A DNA stretch of 64,000 nucleotides. Source: Elysia crispata. Taxonomy: Eukaryota; Mollusca; Gastropoda; Plakobranchidae. Of this stretch, positions 60,101-64,000 are shown piece after piece. How positions within the stretch are numbered: the first letter of the stretch is position 1; every line of letters begins with the position of its first letter. A model generated the notes under the pieces. That model did no database searches. It saw only the letters and a program-made list of their open reading frames with translations, and was not told the DNA's origin. The stretch covers positions 1,037,501 through 1,101,500 of the forward strand of contig JAWDGP010006429.1 of the NCBI GenBank assembly GCA_033675545.1, written 5' to 3'. The position numbers were made by a program, and so were the translations under genes.

Positions 60101-62062
60101 CAAAACTGGATCTGTATTTATTGCATTCCATTATAATTAGTACAAATGTCAGTAAGATTTCAGGTTAAACAAAGAAACTAACAGATAAGCTGATTTATGA
60201 CCGAATTCTTGCTGTCTTGAATATTAAAAAAAATTTCACTTGAGTAAATCTTTACGAAAATATAAGTAATTATTGAATAATGAAAAAATAAAAAGCGACA
60301 CTTTACTGCGCTGTAAACTAGGAACGAGCTAATTGTTTCCATGATTTCAATAAAAAGAAGCAACGTATCCCTTATGCCAAGGGAAAATAAAACGGAAAAA
60401 AAATCAGAATAGGGCAAGTAGGCAATATACATTTCAAACGTCAAATTGAAAAGAAAAACTTGTTTGACTAAAATCTATCAGTTCCTTCTCAGAGATATTT
60501 GCTAAAACATAACAGTTTTAAATTATGCTGCTTTGCACAAAACGTCACAGTTTTAAATCAAAACTAATTACGTATCGAATATTTTTTATTACATAATATG
60601 TTTTCCTCTCTTTGTTTTACTCGTAATATTTCTTTATTGGTTGGGTTTCACGAAACGCAGAATTATTGTTCGCTTATAGGTTTGAAATATAAGAATGTAA
60701 CAGCCCATAAAAGCATTTTCTGTCAAAGCGCAAGTCAAATACAGTGTTTAAGTCTCATTTTGTAGAGCCTAAAAAGTCACTTTGGTGTCATTTTAAAGAA
60801 AAGTTATAGACTCAACTGTTCAACCATTTTGGCATATAATAATACATGAATAAATTACGATGAAGAGAGTACGTTTAAGCCAGGAGAGATTAGCAAAAAT
60901 ATTTGAATCTAATCTAAACTCATTTGCATAGATCAACGCACTTTCTTTTTCCGCAGAAGGAGGGTAAAATAGGATAAGGCGTTTAACCGTTCAAAAGAGA
61001 ACGTGATGTTTTGAAGTCATAACTCATTTGCATTGTTTTAGTTTCAGGATTGGTCAGTCAATATAGATTTGAGTTCAGGTAAACTGGATTATGGTAGGTC
61101 ACTTCTACAGTGTTTGTCTACAGTAACTGTTTTATATCTTATTTCCCACGTCGAGAGTTGTGGTTTTCATATGCCATCTAATGCTTGAATGTCTTTATGA
61201 CGACCAAGACAACTGTTGTAAACAATGACCCACCTAAGAATGTCTACATCTTGATGTGTTGTCACACTTGTAAATTAATGATGGCCCTAATGTTTTCAAA
61301 ATCAAGCTAATATGCCTTCAGCTGATGTCTAGAATAACACTGAGTCTGTCAGATGTTGTTAGCTTGGGAACCTGTCATACAGAGCTCGATACATTGAAAT
61401 CCCAAAACTTATTATTTTTTTTCCCTTCCTTTTCTTGGTTCTCATTTATTTGCTGTCTTCCATTTCTGCTTTATTGTGGAAAAGAGTTTTGAGATAAAAC
61501 TATGAGGCTGTAAGCAAGTGATAACACTTTTTGATAATATAAATAACTAAGTAATGAAAAAATGCAATGATTTTTTTTTTACAGAAGAGTACAAATATGT
61601 GAATTATGTTATCTCTTTTACCATTTAAGTCTATTATAAATTTGCCCTCCATGCTTACATTCTGATTACATTTCATTCTCTGGTAACTAAATAGATATTT
61701 GCTAATATAATTGAATTCAGAAAACCGATATGTATTTAGAGCCTATTTGAAAGAAATCTAAAGAATAAGAGCGGAAAAGTCAAATTCCTTTGGTGATGTA
61801 GTAAGAGATGTCAGAAAGCTAACCTTGTGTGATTATTCTTCTAAACTGGATTACCTGCAGCTTTGTTAGAGCCGAGTTTGAACCGTACGGGCAGGTACCT
61901 AAAATATGCTGTGTTCAGCATCGAAGCAATAGAGATAACATTCCTGCGTACTAATGATCATAATCATTTGCTCTAACAACAACTTAAACAAAATTTCATA
62001 AGAAATAAAAACTACATTGAAATTACAGCTAAACATCTTTCTTTTCTTATCAGAATAAATGG
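57130..62062. other. Non-coding stretch, nothing firmly recognised
   Basis: Mostly AT-rich. A GC-richer patch at about 58740-58920 carries no frame or splice pattern that I can support. Short open frames across the stretch have no domain. Confidence 0.55.
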
Positions 62063-62187
62063 CGATAGTGGCTGTGAGATTAGAGCGCCCGCTCAAGGAC
62101 TTTCTTCACGGGTTCAAGCCCCGTACCATCGGTAAGTAAGTTTCGCGAGGCCCGCACGGACTTAAGTTTGATTATGCAAAAAAAACG
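62063..62187 (+). mobile_element. tRNA-derived SINE, about 125 bp
   Basis: The head (62063-62131, 69 nt) has a perfect T-arm, ACGGG TTCAAGC CCCGT, with the B box inside it. A tRNA A-box lies at GTGGCTGTGAGATTAGAGCG. The ends CGATAGT and ACCATCG can pair as an acceptor stem with one mismatch. The anticodon arm does not fold, so it is not a working tRNA. About 47 bp of unrelated body follow, then a run of eight A, the usual layout of a short SINE. No target duplication seen. Confidence 0.6.
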
Positions 62188-64000
62188 TAACATCACATCG
62201 TTGAAGACGAGTTACATCTCAAAACAGACAAAACAATTTGTGTCTTAGATAGGAGGATAATAATAAATGTTTGAAGATCTGTGCATATCTATAGACTGTC
62301 TATAAGATATTTCATATTTTGAGCCCCCGTCAGACAGAGAGTTTTCGATCTAACTGTGTTAGCAAGACACATATCGGTGATGTAAGATTCTTGAAAGTTT
62401 ACTAAAAAATCAACTCATAAAATCGGAGGGCTGTCTTTATCAGCACTCCGCACCCAATTTCCCTTTTTCATCACGTATCTTTTCGGGAAACTTAAAGGAC
62501 GCTAAACTTATGACTACTGCCCTCTTCTTTCCATCTTAAAGCTCAAAACGCCCATCGGAGGTCTCTCGGTAGATGATCAACAACCAAGAAAACTTTCTGA
62601 ACTCGCAAAGAGCATGTCACGCTAACGTCCGGTCAATATCTGAAACACACTATTCCTAGGGAGAATGAGTTTGGTGAGAGAGCCTGTAAAACGCCTTTCT
62701 CAAAGATCTATTAATCCCCCTTAGCAGAGCCACTTTTCGAACAGACTGGATGTCGTAACTAGACTATGGCAGCTCGAGGAAAGAGATATCAAAGCCAGAA
62801 ACGGTATTAGAGCACCAGATCACTGGATAAAACTAGTGCACTCCTGACAAAATTATCACATTAACTGTCCTGGGGCACTTGTGAAGCTATTACAGTAATG
62901 AAGTAATTCATGATCAGGTAATATTCTCTCGTCACCATGTAAAAGATAATGAAGAGATGTGGAAAGAGGAATGCAGAAGAAGAAACAGCATTAAATGAAA
63001 TAGCTGTAACTTAAAGATGGAGTTATTTTTAGCATTAAAAAGGAGGGTGAATTAAGAGTGAAAATAAATTAGGGTATTAGCTTAAGGTCTTACAAATCAG
63101 CATCATAAAGTTTCATGGCAAAACCTGAAACTTTGAGTGTAAGATTGGGTACAGAGACACTGCATACTTTCTGTGTGTCATTTTTTAAACGTTTATTATG
63201 TTTTTAGGAAAAGCAAATTGAAGGGAGTTACATGGGCTAGAGCATAAAATTAGGTGTGGCGCGATTAAAAAAAAACCAGATGGTGAGAGAACACAATTAA
63301 TGCGATCAAGTCTATGGTATTGTTGAGATAGTTTGATCGTAAGAGCTCTCTAAAAGTGGTTTAATAGCTTTACGTTTACCACGCCAATGGTATCAACAAA
63401 ATAAAAAAAAAGGAAATAAGTTTCTGAGCCATATATTCTAAGTCATTGGCATTTCAGACAATAGAAAGTTGCCTTTTTTTGTTCGGGAAAAGAGGCGGAA
63501 AAAGTATAGGGAGAGTAGTAATAAATCCAATCTCACACTGGTGAATCTAGATGATTGGCACATGGATTTCCATATCGAGAAGGTTATTATCTTGGTGATT
63601 GGAACTCTTAGCCCCGATAACGGTGTCTCGCAGAACGAGTTATTTTACTTGCGGATCCTACCATTGCTGTGGATCCACGCTTCCGTTCATAAGCATTTTG
63701 AATCCTGGTCACTATGCCGCGATATCTCAGCTGATGTGGTTGATGTCTAGATACATTCCTACCTGAAAAATGTTGTATAGCGATAATTAAATAAAAGTTT
63801 TATTATTCTTTTAAAACATATTCTTTGCTCATAAAGGCAATTTTTAGCACATCATTTGAGTGTCTGATTGTCATTGTGTGCATTATTACAAATTCACAGG
63901 TCTCAAAGCTTCTGAACTGTACACTGTCTGTTTTTTTTTTTTCTTTTTTGTTTTTTGTTTGTTTGTTTTTAAACAGCGTCCAATTATTAAAGTTAGTTTT
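62188..64000. other. Non-coding stretch, nothing recognised
   Basis: AT-rich. An open frame at 63469-63750 (93 codons) begins at a non-ATG codon and shows no domain. T/G-rich run at about 63929-63970. Confidence 0.55.

Noticed and set aside
63469..63750. 93-codon plus-strand frame
   Set aside because: Begins at a non-ATG codon, no domain, no splice sites that make sense of it.

Overview
This is a window of animal nuclear DNA, AT-rich and gene-poor, with spliceosomal introns (GT-AG), very long (AG)n/(TC)n and trinucleotide arrays, minisatellites and tRNA-derived short elements. The style (dense long microsatellites, P-like transposons, an adenylyl cyclase gene with large introns) would fit a mollusc or another lophotrochozoan. 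That placement is an inference; nothing in the window fixes the species.

Two things here are convincing protein-coding loci. (1) On the minus strand, 29705-28485, two consecutive exons encode the cytosolic N-terminal segment and the first six-helix membrane cassette of a membrane adenylyl cyclase, most like the ADCY5/6 group. The catalytic C1/C2 domains must lie beyond the left end of the window or in exons I could not find. The second exon carries an apparent one-base frameshift between membrane helices 5 and 6. (2) At 38995-41154 on the plus strand lies a compact P-element-like DNA transposon of about 2.16 kb. It has matched terminal inverted repeats, subterminal inverted repeats, a TATA box inside a hairpin, a two-exon gene and a polyadenylation signal. 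The spliced product (275 aa) keeps the THAP DNA-binding domain, a basic/coiled-coil stretch and the start of the conserved transposase region, but has no catalytic domain. It resembles the repressor-type internally deleted P elements of flies.

Layout: 1-28.4 kb is non-coding DNA with microsatellites, a 0.5-kb tandem duplication (5446-6449), a 51-bp minisatellite (8319-8612) and a 46-bp minisatellite with alternating variants (22811-23193). 28.5-29.7 kb holds the cyclase exons. 29.7-39 kb holds a large compound triplet array, a CpG-rich island near 34.1-34.56 kb that may be a promoter or first exon, stacked (AG)n arrays, and a diverged 119-bp tandem repeat whose relative also occurs near 52.8 kb. 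39-41.2 kb is the transposon. 41.2-64 kb is non-coding DNA with several tRNA-like short-element heads, triplet arrays and two GC-rich spots that could be small exons on the cyclase strand (46.8 and 47.8 kb, weak).

Most long open frames in this window are produced by microsatellites whose period keeps all frames open, and these were not annotated as genes.
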